NCBI GenBank assembly: GCA_963740945.1
Contig: CAVUGE010000010.1
Coordinates: forward strand, 5,091-69,090
From: CAVQBP01 sp963740945
GTDB lineage: Bacteria; Bacteroidota; Ignavibacteria; Ignavibacteriales; Ignavibacteriaceae
Reading direction: 5' to 3'
DNA: 64,000 nt
Below the pieces are notes generated by a model. The model did not search any database, had not been told where the DNA came from, and was given only the letters and a program-made list of their open reading frames with translations. A program made the position numbers and the translations under genes. Shown piece by piece: positions 1 through 9,282 of this stretch (position 1 is its first letter; each line of letters opens with the position of its first letter).

Positions 1-189
1 TATGTTAAACTATCTACTGTAGGAATCGGGATGAAATCAAGTGTTGGTGTCGCCTCAAGATTTTTCAAAGCACTTCAAGATATACCAATAAAACTGGTTA
101 CTACTTCAGAAATACGTATCTCATGCTTAATTGAAGCTAAATATAAAGAGGAGGCTGTAAAGTCAATTGTGAATGAATTTGGTCTGTAA
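1..189 (+). CDS. lysC: aspartate kinase, C-terminal end (partial)
   Basis: The frame open from the first base gives 62 residues ending in VNEFGL before TAA. The stretch STVGIGMKSSVGVASRFF followed by TTSEIRISCLIE is the classic second ACT domain of aspartokinase, which phosphorylates aspartate as the first step to lysine, threonine and methionine. The catalytic domain lies upstream of the window, so feedback type cannot be judged. The next gene, 59 bases downstream on the same strand, is a diaminopimelate-branch deacetylase, which fits a lysine-biosynthesis operon. Confidence 0.85.
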   Translation, partial: YVKLSTVGIGMKSSVGVASRFFKALQDIPIKLVTTSEIRISCLIEAKYKEEAVKSIVNEFGL

Positions 190-248
190 ATGTAAAACTG
201 TTTTACTGCTAGATATAATGAATTATATTAATATTATATAAATTATTT

Positions 249-1352
249 ATGCCTATATCTCCCATAGAATTGCGACATAGAATGCACCAAATTCCGGAAT
301 TAATGTTCCGCGAATATGAAACGACAAACCTATTACTTAATAATATAAAAAGTCTTCCGAATGTAAAAATACACCGGCCGCTTGAAACAGGTCTATTAGT
401 GGAATATAATGTGAATGAGGGGGATTATTTATTATTTAGAGCCGATATCGATGCACTTCCAATAAAAGAAGAGACAGAAGTTTCCTACAATTCAAAGAAT
501 AATTGCATGCATGCCTGCGGTCATGATATTCATTCTTCAATTCTCTATGGATTCATAAATTATGTAATCTCCGAAAAAGTAAATCAAAACATTTTATTCC
601 TTTTCCAGCCGGCTGAAGAAGGTGGCGGCGGAGCAAAAAAGATTATTGAGACAGGAATTTTAGAGAAATTTAAAGTAAATAATGCTTTTGCTTTACATGT
701 AACAGATGAATATCCGGCAGGAACAATTGCATCGACTCCGGGAGTTTTATTTGCCTCTTCCCTTGAAGTTAATATAAAGTTTATTGGTAAAAGTGCACAT
801 GTCGCTTTTCCGTATGAAGGAATCAATGCATTTAATGCTTTAAGGCTATTCCTTGATGCAGTAGATAAAATCCCTAAGAATATGGAAGACCCCAGCTTGA
901 TAGGTATCGGAAAAATAGCAGCCGGTACCGTCAGGAATATAGTCCCCTCCTCTGCTGAGTTAGAAGGAACTATAAGAGCACTAACTTCGGAAAAAGCTTT
1001 GAATTATTATGATAATTTAATTCAAATATTGGAAGGGGTTAAAATATCTACCGGTGCAAATTTTATGATAGAAAAAGGAGCTCATTATAATCAGGTCCAT
1101 GTAGACCCTGTTCTTTATAAAGAACTTTCCGGAGTTCTGAAATCAAAGTTTAATATTATTGACTGCGGGTACAAAATGACAGGTGAAGATTTCGGCTTTT
1201 TTACAGATTTATATCCCTCCTTTATGTTCTGGCTTGGTACTTTTAGCGGCAAGAAATACGGACTGCATCATCCTAAATTTCTTCCTGATGATTCTGTTAT
1301 TGATTTAGGAATTGAAGCTTTTAAAACTATACTTAATAGTGAACTAAATTAA
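249..1352 (+). CDS. dapL: N-acetyldiaminopimelate deacetylase-like M20 amidohydrolase
   Basis: A 367-residue M20 metallopeptidase-family hydrolase. Visible motifs are HRMHQIPEL near the start, RADIDALPI and CMHACGHDIH (metal site, residues about 65-95), FQPAEEGGGGA (metal/catalytic Glu), GKSAHVAFPYEG in the dimerisation lid, GTVRNIVP, and the C-terminal MTGEDFGFF and GLHHPKFLPDD. The last two strongly resemble Bacillus N-acetyldiaminopimelate deacetylase (YkuR/DapL), which removes acetate from N-acetyl-LL-diaminopimelate in the acetylase branch of lysine and cell-wall synthesis. Placement just after an aspartokinase supports that substrate. Other M20 members (hippurate or N-acyl-amino-acid hydrolases) share most motifs, so the substrate remains an inference. 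No strong Shine-Dalgarno sequence is seen before the ATG. Confidence 0.8.
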   Translation: MPISPIELRHRMHQIPELMFREYETTNLLLNNIKSLPNVKIHRPLETGLLVEYNVNEGDYLLFRADIDALPIKEETEVSYNSKNNCMHACGHDIHSSILYGFINYVISEKVNQNILFLFQPAEEGGGGAKKIIETGILEKFKVNNAFALHVTDEYPAGTIASTPGVLFASSLEVNIKFIGKSAHVAFPYEGINAFNALRLFLDAVDKIPKNMEDPSLIGIGKIAAGTVRNIVPSSAELEGTIRALTSEKALNYYDNLIQILEGVKISTGANFMIEKGAHYNQVHVDPVLYKELSGVLKSKFNIIDCGYKMTGEDFGFFTDLYPSFMFWLGTFSGKKYGLHHPKFLPDDSVIDLGIEAFKTILNSELN

Positions 1353-1364
1353 TTATTATATTTT

Positions 1365-1649
1365 ATGAAAAAACAATTCACTGATACAAATCCCAAAATC
1401 GAAAAGATATTAATTGATTTGATTAGAGAGAAAACTATAGCACAACGATTAAACCAACTCCAGGCTTTAACATCGTTAACTTTAGGACTTTCGAAAAGAG
1501 CTTTAGCCAGAAGGTATCCGGGGAAAAATCAAAGAGAGTTGGATTTACTATTTGTTGAATATCATTACGGAAAAGATTTATCTGAAAAAGTTAAACAATA
1601 TTTGTTAAAACTATCAAATGAACAAAAACGAGATAATATCCGCTATTGA
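1365..1649 (+). CDS. small basic protein paired with a nucleotidyltransferase
   Basis: A 94-residue, Lys/Arg-rich, probably helical protein with no signal peptide or membrane segment. It is not recognised with certainty. The segment RRYPGKNQRELDLLFVEYHY followed by a short helical tail resembles small proteins often encoded beside AbiEii/DUF6036-like nucleotidyltransferases in other bacteria. It begins 13 bases after the deacetylase stop and its last 32 bases overlap the next gene in another frame, which suggests translational coupling. A role as partner or antitoxin of the nucleotidyltransferase is inference from layout only. Confidence 0.6.
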   Translation: MKKQFTDTNPKIEKILIDLIREKTIAQRLNQLQALTSLTLGLSKRALARRYPGKNQRELDLLFVEYHYGKDLSEKVKQYLLKLSNEQKRDNIRY

Positions 1650-2208
1650 GCCGATAATTAATGCTTTTGATGAACTAAGAATTCTATATTATATAGGCGG
1701 TTCAATTGCAAGTTCTGCGTATGGAACTGCAAGATCAACTCTCGATGTAGATTTGGTTATAAATTTATTACCGGCTCACATTAAACCGCTGACTGAAAAA
1801 CTTAAAAATGAATATTATGTTGATATAGAAATGATTGAAGATGCAATAAAAACAAAATCTTCATTTAATCTGCTTCATCTTCAAACGATGTTAAAAATTG
1901 ATGTGTTTATTTTAAAAGATCATGCTTATTCATATAAAGAATTCGAAAGAAAAGTAAAGGATAAACTAGAAGATGATGAAAAAGCAATAAACATTTATTT
2001 ATGTTCTGCGGAGGACATAATCCTTAATAAATTAGAATGGTATAAATTAGGTGGAGAAATTTCAGAAAGGCAATGGTCTGATATTTTAGGTGTAATTAAA
2101 GTCCAAAGTGAAAATCTGGATAAAGAATATCTTATAAATTGGGCTAAACAATTAGAGGTTTTTGATTTGCTGGTAAAATCATTTGATAAATGCAATATAA
2201 AATTATAA
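1618..2208 (+). CDS. nucleotidyltransferase-fold protein (AbiEii/DUF6036-like)
   Basis: A 196-residue protein with the nucleotidyltransferase (pol beta-type) signature: YYIGGSIASSAYGTARSTLD followed by VDLVI, giving GGS and the DVD metal-binding pair, and a further acidic strand LKIDVFIL near residue 100. The C-terminal half (SAEDIILNKLEWYK and an RQWSDILGVI helix) is typical of the AbiEii-like and DUF6036 families. It overlaps the preceding 94-residue gene by 32 bases. Such pairs may act as toxin-antitoxin or phage-defence modules, but neither toxicity nor target can be read from the sequence. The ATG at 1618 gives a clean start before the conserved motif. Confidence 0.75.
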   Translation: MNKNEIISAIEPIINAFDELRILYYIGGSIASSAYGTARSTLDVDLVINLLPAHIKPLTEKLKNEYYVDIEMIEDAIKTKSSFNLLHLQTMLKIDVFILKDHAYSYKEFERKVKDKLEDDEKAINIYLCSAEDIILNKLEWYKLGGEISERQWSDILGVIKVQSENLDKEYLINWAKQLEVFDLLVKSFDKCNIKL

Positions 2209-2253
2209 TGTGAATTGTAGGAGTTAAAGTCGTTTTTAATAAAGGATAAAACA

Positions 2254-2724
2254 ATGGAAATTAAATCAATTGCACTTGTAGCCCACGATAATAGAAAGAA
2301 AGATTTAGTGGAATGGGTTGAATGGAATTATATGGAATTGAAACATCATAAACTGATATGCACGGGTACAACCGGCAGTTTGGTTGAAGAAGCTATTAAA
2401 AACAAAGTTGGAAAATCGAGTGAACTTGAATATAAAATGGTAAAGCTGAAGTCCGGACCGTTAGGAGGTGATCAGCAATTGGGGGCCTTAATTGCAGAAG
2501 GTAAAGTCGATATTATAATATTTTTCTGGGATCCCATGGAGCCTCATCCCCATGATGTTGATGTCAAAGCTTTATTAAGAATTTCGGTTTTATACAATGT
2601 TCCTACAGCCTGCAACAGGGCAACAGCAGATTTTTTAATTTCATCAACTTTATTTCAAGAAAAATATACACCTATAATTAAAGATTATTCGAACTATATA
2701 AAGAGACCGCTGAATATTGAATAA
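2254..2724 (+). CDS. mgsA: methylglyoxal synthase
   Basis: A 156-residue match to methylglyoxal synthase, which converts dihydroxyacetone phosphate to methylglyoxal and phosphate, a glycolytic bypass used when phosphate is limiting. Conserved blocks are IALVAHDNRKKDLVEW, ICTGTTGSL (phosphate loop), KSGPLGGDQQLGALIAEGK, IIFFWDPMEPHPHDVDVKAL and ACNRATADFLISS. The length is the family norm. The start is supported by AAAGGA seven bases upstream of the ATG. It is separated from its neighbours and followed by a MITE-like repeat, so it is probably monocistronic or the end of the upstream operon. Confidence 0.95.
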   Translation: MEIKSIALVAHDNRKKDLVEWVEWNYMELKHHKLICTGTTGSLVEEAIKNKVGKSSELEYKMVKLKSGPLGGDQQLGALIAEGKVDIIIFFWDPMEPHPHDVDVKALLRISVLYNVPTACNRATADFLISSTLFQEKYTPIIKDYSNYIKRPLNIE

Positions 2725-2768
2725 ATCCCTTATAATGTTCTTTCCGGTTTTTTGATATATTAAATTTG

Positions 2769-2902
2769 AGTTACGCAGATGTAAAGATGACATCTTTAAG
2801 AAGAAAGTTATTTTCAATTTTTTATTAAAAAATAAGTTCAGATAAATCCCTACTTTTAAATATTAAAGATGTCATCTTTCAAATACCGGTTCTTCCTTAA
2901 CT
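2769..2902. repeat. MITE-like element, copy 1
   Basis: A 134-base non-coding element starting AGTTACGCA. It contains AAAGATGACATCTTT at 2783-2797 and its reverse complement AAAGATGTCATCTTT at 2865-2879, and ends in a degenerate TTAACT (expected TGCGTAACT). The same layout recurs at 22731-22866 (opposite orientation, better preserved ends), 44559-44656 and 59159-59256. The interiors are AT-rich and alignable. It is too short to encode a transposase. Confidence 0.8.
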
Positions 2903-3065
2903 TGAGTTATTAATATAATCTACATTTTCAATTCATAATCCTATTTTTCCACTCAACACAAATTTTAGATTTTCCCTTGATTTTATAATAGCTTGTACAG
3001 TAAGAAATTCATTCATTGTAACCATTTTCATAAAATTTTCGTCTTAATCAAAAAAAAGGTGTAAT

Positions 3066-4268
3066 ATGAAGAAGCAGACTATACTTAAATTAGGAGTGGT
3101 TATTGGCATAATTGCGATTGGTTTTTTAGGAATGACATTGCTTAGTTCAACCGAAAAACACAGCAATGCCCGCGATTCAAAACCTGAAGTTAGAACTGTA
3201 AATACGGAGCCTGTAAAATTTGGGAATCACATCCTTGAAATTGAAGGCAATGGAGTTATTGTATCTCAAAAGACTTTAAATATTATTTCCGAAGCAAACG
3301 GAGTTGTCCTTTTTGCAAAAAATAATTTGAAAGACGGAACATTTGTTAAAGATGGTGAAGCGATTCTTGACATAGATTCACGGGAAGTTGAAAATAATCT
3401 TTATTCTTTGAGGTCATCTTTTCTAAATGCAGTTGCTTCAATTCTGCCGGATATGAAAATCGAAAACAGCCGGATTTATGAGAAGTGGTACGAATATTTT
3501 AACAAAATTGAAATAAAACAAACCCTGCCTGAGCTGCCTAATATTACTAACCTGCAGGAAAAGATAAAACTTAGTTCAAGAGATATATTTACAAAATATT
3601 ATTCGGTAAAGAACCAAGAGATACTTCTTTCAAAATACAAAATCACCGCACCATTTGACGGGTTTATTACCTCGAATGGAATAATTGAAAACAGTTATAT
3701 ATCTAAAGGACAGCAATTATTTTCAATTAGTGACGCTAAAAATCTTGAAATAGCTGTTCCTCTGCTTGTTGAAGAAATTAATATGATTAATTTTTCTTCA
3801 ACTCCTTTAGTAAAAATATATTCCGATAAAAATAGTAAGGATTTAATTACCGGAAAGATTTTAAGGAAAGAAACAAATCTTGATAGGAATTCGCAGACTC
3901 TCAACGTTTATGTTTCATTTTATAATGATAATTTGAACCCGTATTTCCTTCCGGGTAATTATGTGAACTTAAAAATACAAGGGAAGCACCTTGAAAATGT
4001 TGCGGCTATACAACGCAGCTTGATTAATAATGATGGATTTGTTTATACAATGGAAAAGGGAAAACTTGCAAAAAAAGGAATTGACTTAATTACTATCCAG
4101 GGAAATAAAGCTATAATTAAAAATACACTGCCGAAAAATACAATATTAGTAACAACCGTTTTACAAAAACCATTAATTGGGATGGAGATACAGTCTAATA
4201 ATAAAACAGCAAAATTTAAGAATGAAACAACTGAAGATAAGGTAGATCAACTTTCTAAATTAGATTAA
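3066..4268 (+). CDS. RND efflux periplasmic adaptor (membrane fusion protein)
   Basis: A 400-residue protein with an N-terminal membrane anchor (residues about 8-27, LGVVIGIIAIGFLGMTLL). A split lipoyl-like/barrel-sandwich hybrid follows: EANGVVLFAKNNLKDGTFVK around 85 and ITAPFDGFIT around 195, bracketing a short helical hairpin, then a beta-barrel and a membrane-proximal domain. This is the architecture of adaptors that link an inner-membrane RND pump to an outer-membrane channel. AAAGGTG lies just upstream of the ATG. The pump gene starts 14 bases downstream, so the two form an operon. No TolC-like channel gene follows, so it presumably borrows one from elsewhere. Confidence 0.85.
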   Translation: MKKQTILKLGVVIGIIAIGFLGMTLLSSTEKHSNARDSKPEVRTVNTEPVKFGNHILEIEGNGVIVSQKTLNIISEANGVVLFAKNNLKDGTFVKDGEAILDIDSREVENNLYSLRSSFLNAVASILPDMKIENSRIYEKWYEYFNKIEIKQTLPELPNITNLQEKIKLSSRDIFTKYYSVKNQEILLSKYKITAPFDGFITSNGIIENSYISKGQQLFSISDAKNLEIAVPLLVEEINMINFSSTPLVKIYSDKNSKDLITGKILRKETNLDRNSQTLNVYVSFYNDNLNPYFLPGNYVNLKIQGKHLENVAAIQRSLINNDGFVYTMEKGKLAKKGIDLITIQGNKAIIKNTLPKNTILVTTVLQKPLIGMEIQSNNKTAKFKNETTEDKVDQLSKLD

Positions 4269-4282
4269 TAGGACTTAATATA

Positions 4283-7200
4283 ATGTCGAAGTTAATACAA
4301 TATTTTATCAGGCATTCAATCATTACAAATTGGGTTATGCTTGTAATATGTTTTGCAGGGATCTTCGCTCTTTTGAATTTAGAAAAAAGAATAAATCCCA
4401 AAATGGAAATTGACGAAATATCAATCAATATCCCCTACCCTGGAGCTTCCGCTGTTGAAGTAGAAGAAGGAATTATTATAAAGATAGAAGAAAGTTTGCG
4501 CGGAATCGAAGGCATTGAAAAAGTTTATTCAACTTCTCAGGACAATTACGGTTATTTAAATGTTGAAGTTGCTCCAGGTTATGATATGAATAAAGCCATC
4601 CAGGATGTTAAAAATGCTGTTAATTCAATTAACTCATATCCAACAGATGCGGAAAAACCGGTAATCTATCAGGAAACCCAATGGAACCGTGGAATAATGC
4701 TCAGTATATACGGTCCAAAAGATTTATTTACTCTAAAAAAGATTGTTGAAGAATTTAGAGATGACCTTTTAAAGACAGGGAAAATTTCCAATATTATGAT
4801 ATGGGGAATTCCCGAAAGAGAATTTTCAATTGAAATTTCACCTGAAAATTTAATCAGGTATAAATTAACCATCGAAGATATTGCTCAAGCAGTCAGAAAT
4901 TCAAGCTTGAATATTTCTTCGGGATCGGTATTAACAGACCAGGAAGAAATTCTTATTCGAGCTTATAACAAAAAATATCATGCTGCTGATCTTGGAAATA
5001 TCGAAATAGCATCATCAATAAACGGACAAAAAATAAAGCTGGCGGATATATGCAATGTAAAGGAACAATGGCCTGATAATGTATTTTACTCTGAATACAA
5101 TGGAAGAAAATCAGTAGGTTTCAATGTTATGTATAACAACAATGAAGACGTTGTAGAAGTTGTAAAGATAACAGAAAATTTAGCCAAACAATACGAAACT
5201 AAATATGCCGGTCTGGTCCATTTTAATACTTTTATAAAAGAGACAGATGAACTGCAGGAGCGAATTGATTTAATGAGTCAAAATGGAATCCTGGGTTTAA
5301 TCTTAGTCGTTGTTCTTCTCGGTATTTTTTTGAATTCAAGAGTAGCTTTCTGGGTTGCTGTCGGAATACCGGTTTCATTACTCGGCATGTTTTTTACCTT
5401 ATGGATGCTTGACATAACAATAAATGAGATGAGTCTGTTTGGAATTATTATGGTTATTGGGATACTCGTGGATGACGGTATTGTTATTGGCGAGAGTATA
5501 TACCTGCAATGGGAAAAATATGGCAAATCCCCAATGAGAGCTGCAATTGACGGGACAATGGATGTGGTCAAACCTGTTTCTATATCTGTTATTACAACAA
5601 TAGTTGCATTTATACCCTATTTCTATTTCTATGGCATGCTCGGAAAACATGTTTGGGAAATAGCAGCTGTTGTAATTATATCTCTGACGGTTTCTTTAAT
5701 TGAAGCTTTATTAATTCTTCCTGCGCATATTGCTCATTCAAAAGCCCTTCAAATTAATACGAGGGATAATAGTTTATTTAAAAGGGTTCGAACATCTATT
5801 GATAAAGGATTGGATATATTCCTGAATAAATTTTATAAAAAGTTTTTGGCATTTTCATTAAGAAATAGATGGGCAGCATCTGCGGGTGTTCTTGCAGTAA
5901 TTTTATTGATAGTAGGACTGTTTCAGGGTTCACATGTAAGAGCACAGTTTTTTCCGGATCTGGAACCTCCTTATGCAAGGATACAAGCTGAAATGCCTGC
6001 CGGAACTTCTGCTAAAGTCGCAAATAAAATAAGATATAAATTAATTGATAAGTCATTGACATTTGCCAAGAACTGGGATAATCCCAAAAAAGGTAATCTG
6101 AACCCTATTCAGAATTATACATCATGGATGAACGGCGGAACAATAAACATATTTTTCGTTCTTCCCTCTTCAGGACAGCGGGGCTATTCAATCGGAGAAT
6201 TTTCAGATGCTTTGAGTGAATATATTGGAACTTTTCCGGAAGCAGAGAACGTCACCGTGGGCGGCTGGACCTTTGGAGGCAGTCCGATTTCGGTAAGATT
6301 TCAAAGTTCCGACTACGCACAATTATTAAAGGCTAAAGATTTATTAAAAGATGAATTGCAAAAAATAGATGGTGTAAAAGATATCCGTGATGATACACCT
6401 CTGGGTAATAACGAATTTATTGTTACGTTAAAGCCAAAAGGAAAAGCATTAGGGTTTACATTAAGGGATTTGACAACTCAATTAAGACAGGGATTTTACG
6501 GACAGGAAGTAATGAGACTGCAAAAAGGAAGAGACGAAGTAAAAGTTTGGGTTAGATTTACAAAGGATGATAGAATATCTGTTAGCCAAATTGAAAATTT
6601 AAAAATGAGAACTCCTGCAGGAGATTATGTCCCTTTTAAAGAGGCTGCCTATTATAAAATTCAAAGAAGCTTAAGAAGAATAAGACATGAAGATGGTGAA
6701 AGATCCGTTACTGTTTATGCAAATCTTGATTATTCAAAAAATGATCTTGCAGTAATTTTAGGGGATTTAAATTCTAATATTGTACCTAAAATACTCTCAA
6801 AAGTTGAAGGAGTATCAAGAAATTACGGCGGCGGTCAGTCGGAAGAAGTTGATAAAATGATTGGCTCAATGACATATTCGATGTCGATTGCTATGCTTGT
6901 TATATTCACAATTTTAATGTTTTTGCTGAAATCATATTTACAGACGTTATTAATAATGAGTTTGATTCCGTTAGGGGTAATTGGGGCAATACTCGGTCAT
7001 TTTATAATGGGAATACCAGTTTCTATTCTATCATTCCTTGGAATTGTTGCATTAGCAGGCATAATTATAAATGACTCCGTTGTTTTACTTGACAGGTTTA
7101 ACAATTTAATAAAAGATAGTGTGGATATTTTCGATGCTTTGTTAGATGCAGGTATAACTAGATTTCGCCCTATCGTTTTAACAACTATAACAACTGCAGC

Positions 7201-7414
7201 AGGTTTAGCTCCAATAATTTTCCTTAAAAGTGAACAAGGACAATTCTTAGCCCCAATGGCTGTATCAGTTGCCTTTGGATTAATATTTGGAACAATAATT
7301 ACTCTATTGATTTTGCCGTCGGCTTTGTATGTCATTAGCGATATTCGAGTCATGTTCCATAGAAATAAATCAAGAAATGAACTGGAACCGGCTTATAAAA
7401 CTACCAACGGATAG
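4283..7414 (+). CDS. RND family efflux pump, inner-membrane permease
   Basis: A 1043-residue protein of AcrB-like length with 12 predicted membrane helices in two halves and two large periplasmic loops. The first helix is followed by ISINIPYPGASAVEVEEGI, a family hallmark. TM4 carries the proton-relay pair in VIGILVDDGIVIGES, and TM10 has LAGIIINDSVVLLD, where pumps of the HAE group often have Lys, so proton coupling relies on the TM4 acids. It works with the adaptor directly upstream to export an unknown substrate. The substrate (drug, lipid or metabolite) cannot be inferred: no regulator gene is adjacent and the channel component is absent here. Confidence 0.9.
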   Translation: MSKLIQYFIRHSIITNWVMLVICFAGIFALLNLEKRINPKMEIDEISINIPYPGASAVEVEEGIIIKIEESLRGIEGIEKVYSTSQDNYGYLNVEVAPGYDMNKAIQDVKNAVNSINSYPTDAEKPVIYQETQWNRGIMLSIYGPKDLFTLKKIVEEFRDDLLKTGKISNIMIWGIPEREFSIEISPENLIRYKLTIEDIAQAVRNSSLNISSGSVLTDQEEILIRAYNKKYHAADLGNIEIASSINGQKIKLADICNVKEQWPDNVFYSEYNGRKSVGFNVMYNNNEDVVEVVKITENLAKQYETKYAGLVHFNTFIKETDELQERIDLMSQNGILGLILVVVLLGIFLNSRVAFWVAVGIPVSLLGMFFTLWMLDITINEMSLFGIIMVIGILVDDGIVIGESIYLQWEKYGKSPMRAAIDGTMDVVKPVSISVITTIVAFIPYFYFYGMLGKHVWEIAAVVIISLTVSLIEALLILPAHIAHSKALQINTRDNSLFKRVRTSIDKGLDIFLNKFYKKFLAFSLRNRWAASAGVLAVILLIVGLFQGSHVRAQFFPDLEPPYARIQAEMPAGTSAKVANKIRYKLIDKSLTFAKNWDNPKKGNLNPIQNYTSWMNGGTINIFFVLPSSGQRGYSIGEFSDALSEYIGTFPEAENVTVGGWTFGGSPISVRFQSSDYAQLLKAKDLLKDELQKIDGVKDIRDDTPLGNNEFIVTLKPKGKALGFTLRDLTTQLRQGFYGQEVMRLQKGRDEVKVWVRFTKDDRISVSQIENLKMRTPAGDYVPFKEAAYYKIQRSLRRIRHEDGERSVTVYANLDYSKNDLAVILGDLNSNIVPKILSKVEGVSRNYGGGQSEEVDKMIGSMTYSMSIAMLVIFTILMFLLKSYLQTLLIMSLIPLGVIGAILGHFIMGIPVSILSFLGIVALAGIIINDSVVLLDRFNNLIKDSVDIFDALLDAGITRFRPIVLTTITTAAGLAPIIFLKSEQGQFLAPMAVSVAFGLIFGTIITLLILPSALYVISDIRVMFHRNKSRNELEPAYKTTNG

Positions 7415-7439
7415 AATTATTAGTGTTAAGATATAAAAT

Positions 7440-7780
7440 ATAATGAAAGTTTCCTCTTCGAAGGAGATTTAGTGGTGTGTAATTTCTCAGAATACTCATC
7501 AATCCAGGCTTCTATATTTTCACAATTAATGGATATTTTTTAAACTTTCCCATCATATGAACCAAATATTATACTTGAGTCATTACCAATTGTCGGTGAT
7601 TATAATATAGTATAAATCCATTTAGGTACACCGTTTTGATCGAATGCGTATAAACTTGTATCTGTATAACATACATATATATTATTTTGATCACTTATAC
7701 ATGTTGTAAATTGGATATCTCCGCCTGTTAAAATATTCCAGTTTAAATATTTCTAACCATTTTTATTTATCCACTGATGG
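7440..7780 (-). pseudogene. decayed PQQ/WD40-like beta-propeller gene fragment
   Basis: On the minus strand, one reading frame interrupted by stops reads GGDIQFTTCISDQNNIYVCY, then LYAFDQNGVPKWIYT, a stop, SPTIGNDSSIIFGSYDGKV and another stop. These are unmistakable blade repeats of the PQQ/BamB-like propeller type (the pattern 'pa-ig-dg-iyvgsydgklyal'). At least three in-frame stops and no start are seen, so it is a remnant. It lies directly downstream of the LRR lipoprotein genes on their strand and accounts for most of the gap between 7415 and 7824. Confidence 0.7.
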
Positions 7781-7824
7781 TAGAGAGCATGTGTGAATAT
7801 TGTTAGCTCACTGTTTCATATTCT

Positions 7825-9273
7825 CTAGTAAAGTATTACATACACTCCCCTATCACTTAGTATCTTTATCTGTTCGGTTTTCGCAATTTCACTTAAAGGA
7901 TTATAACCTATATAAAGAGTAGAATATTCATCCATCCCTTTGCATTCAATTATTGGCGTAAGATCTTCAATTTTATTAAATCCTAAATCAAGAACTTTCA
8001 GATTTTGTAATTCCTTTATTGCATCTATGTCATTTAATCTGTTATTATTTACATCCAGAAAATTCAAGAATTCAAGATTGCCCACTGCAGAAATATTAGT
8101 AAGACGGTTTGATTCTGCCCAAAGGACTTCAAGGTTTTTTAATGATGAGATCCCGTTTAGGTTGGTTAAATAATTGGCTCCTACATTTAGTTCTTTTATA
8201 CTTGTTAAATTTGCTAAGGAGCTGATATCTGAAAGCCGGTTAAAATACAAATCAAGCAATTCTAAATTCTGAAGATCATATGATCCGGGAAAATCCGTGA
8301 TAATATTACTATTTAATATAAGGTACTTCAGTTTTGGCATTTCTGATATAAATGATACATCTTTTATTTTATTTTGAGCTAAATCAAGAGTTTCAAGATT
8401 TTCTAAATCTAACAGACCGGAAATTGTAGAAATACTATTATTTGAAATTGATAAAACTTTTAAATTAAGTATATGAGATATTGTAGATATCTCTTTAAGC
8501 TGGTTCCCATCCAGATACAGGTTCTGAAGATTATTAAGATTCTCTATACTTCCCATTGAGGAAATTTGGTTGCCGCTGCAATTTAATTCTATCAAATCAT
8601 TGAAACCGGAAAACGAAGGAAGATTTTTTATCCTGTTATTACCTGCATTAATATTTTTTATTTTTTTATTCTCTATCAATGAGGATATATCTTCAACGGA
8701 ATTATTTTGAAAATAAATATTTTCTAAGTTGTTTAGAGCCGCCAGTGCAGATATATCAGAAATCTGATTAAATGACAGATTAAGTGTTTTCAAATTATGA
8801 AGGTTTTCTAATGCCGATATATCAGAAATTTTATTAATATCCGTTATAAGTGTTTCTATTGTTGAATCAGAAGCTAGGGGAGATAAATCGACAATATAGT
8901 TTGAAGATATATTAAGATAATTTAAATTTGTGCAGGATTGAAGTCCTTGCAGATCAGAGATATATTTACTGCTTAAATCCAGGTGTGTAATATTTTCAAG
9001 ATCTTTATTAGAAATATATTCTAAACTATTTCCGATCAAAGTACTGTCGGGTCTTTCTGAAATTATTTCTTCAAATACTGCTGCCCTTAAATGCTTATCC
9101 CTAAATACGCTTAATACTCCAAAAAGATCATATTTAATAATTTCATTATATCCCGGCGGAATCCCTGTCAATGTACTTTGATCGCATCCGGTTAAGGCTA
9201 AAAAAATTAAGACAAAAAGCAAAAAAGAAGTTTGCACTAAACTTAATAACTTATCTTTCATTATTTTCCACAT
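7825..9273 (-). CDS. SDS22/internalin-type leucine-rich-repeat lipoprotein
   Basis: A 482-residue lipoprotein: signal peptide ending LALTGC (lipidated Cys about residue 30), a cap with LSVFRDKHLRAAVFEEI, then 16 uninterrupted 22-residue LRRs of the form L..L.LS.N.I.DIS.L..L. from about residue 92 to 450. It ends in ILSDRGVYVILY. It is probably a surface or periplasmic ligand-binding protein; the partner is unknown. Two starts are possible, MWK at 9273 or MKDK four codons later; AAGG lies upstream of the first. Its start is only 9 bases after the stop of the paralogue upstream, so the two are co-transcribed products of a tandem duplication. Confidence 0.85.
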   Translation of the reverse strand: MWKIMKDKLLSLVQTSFLLFVLIFLALTGCDQSTLTGIPPGYNEIIKYDLFGVLSVFRDKHLRAAVFEEIISERPDSTLIGNSLEYISNKDLENITHLDLSSKYISDLQGLQSCTNLNYLNISSNYIVDLSPLASDSTIETLITDINKISDISALENLHNLKTLNLSFNQISDISALAALNNLENIYFQNNSVEDISSLIENKKIKNINAGNNRIKNLPSFSGFNDLIELNCSGNQISSMGSIENLNNLQNLYLDGNQLKEISTISHILNLKVLSISNNSISTISGLLDLENLETLDLAQNKIKDVSFISEMPKLKYLILNSNIITDFPGSYDLQNLELLDLYFNRLSDISSLANLTSIKELNVGANYLTNLNGISSLKNLEVLWAESNRLTNISAVGNLEFLNFLDVNNNRLNDIDAIKELQNLKVLDLGFNKIEDLTPIIECKGMDEYSTLYIGYNPLSEIAKTEQIKILSDRGVYVILY

Positions 9274-9282
9274 AGTATTGCC

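Noticed and set aside
3066..7414. RND pair considered as a heavy-metal (CusA-type) exporter
   Set aside because: No metal-binding methionine or histidine clusters are visible in the pump or adaptor, and no metal regulator is near.
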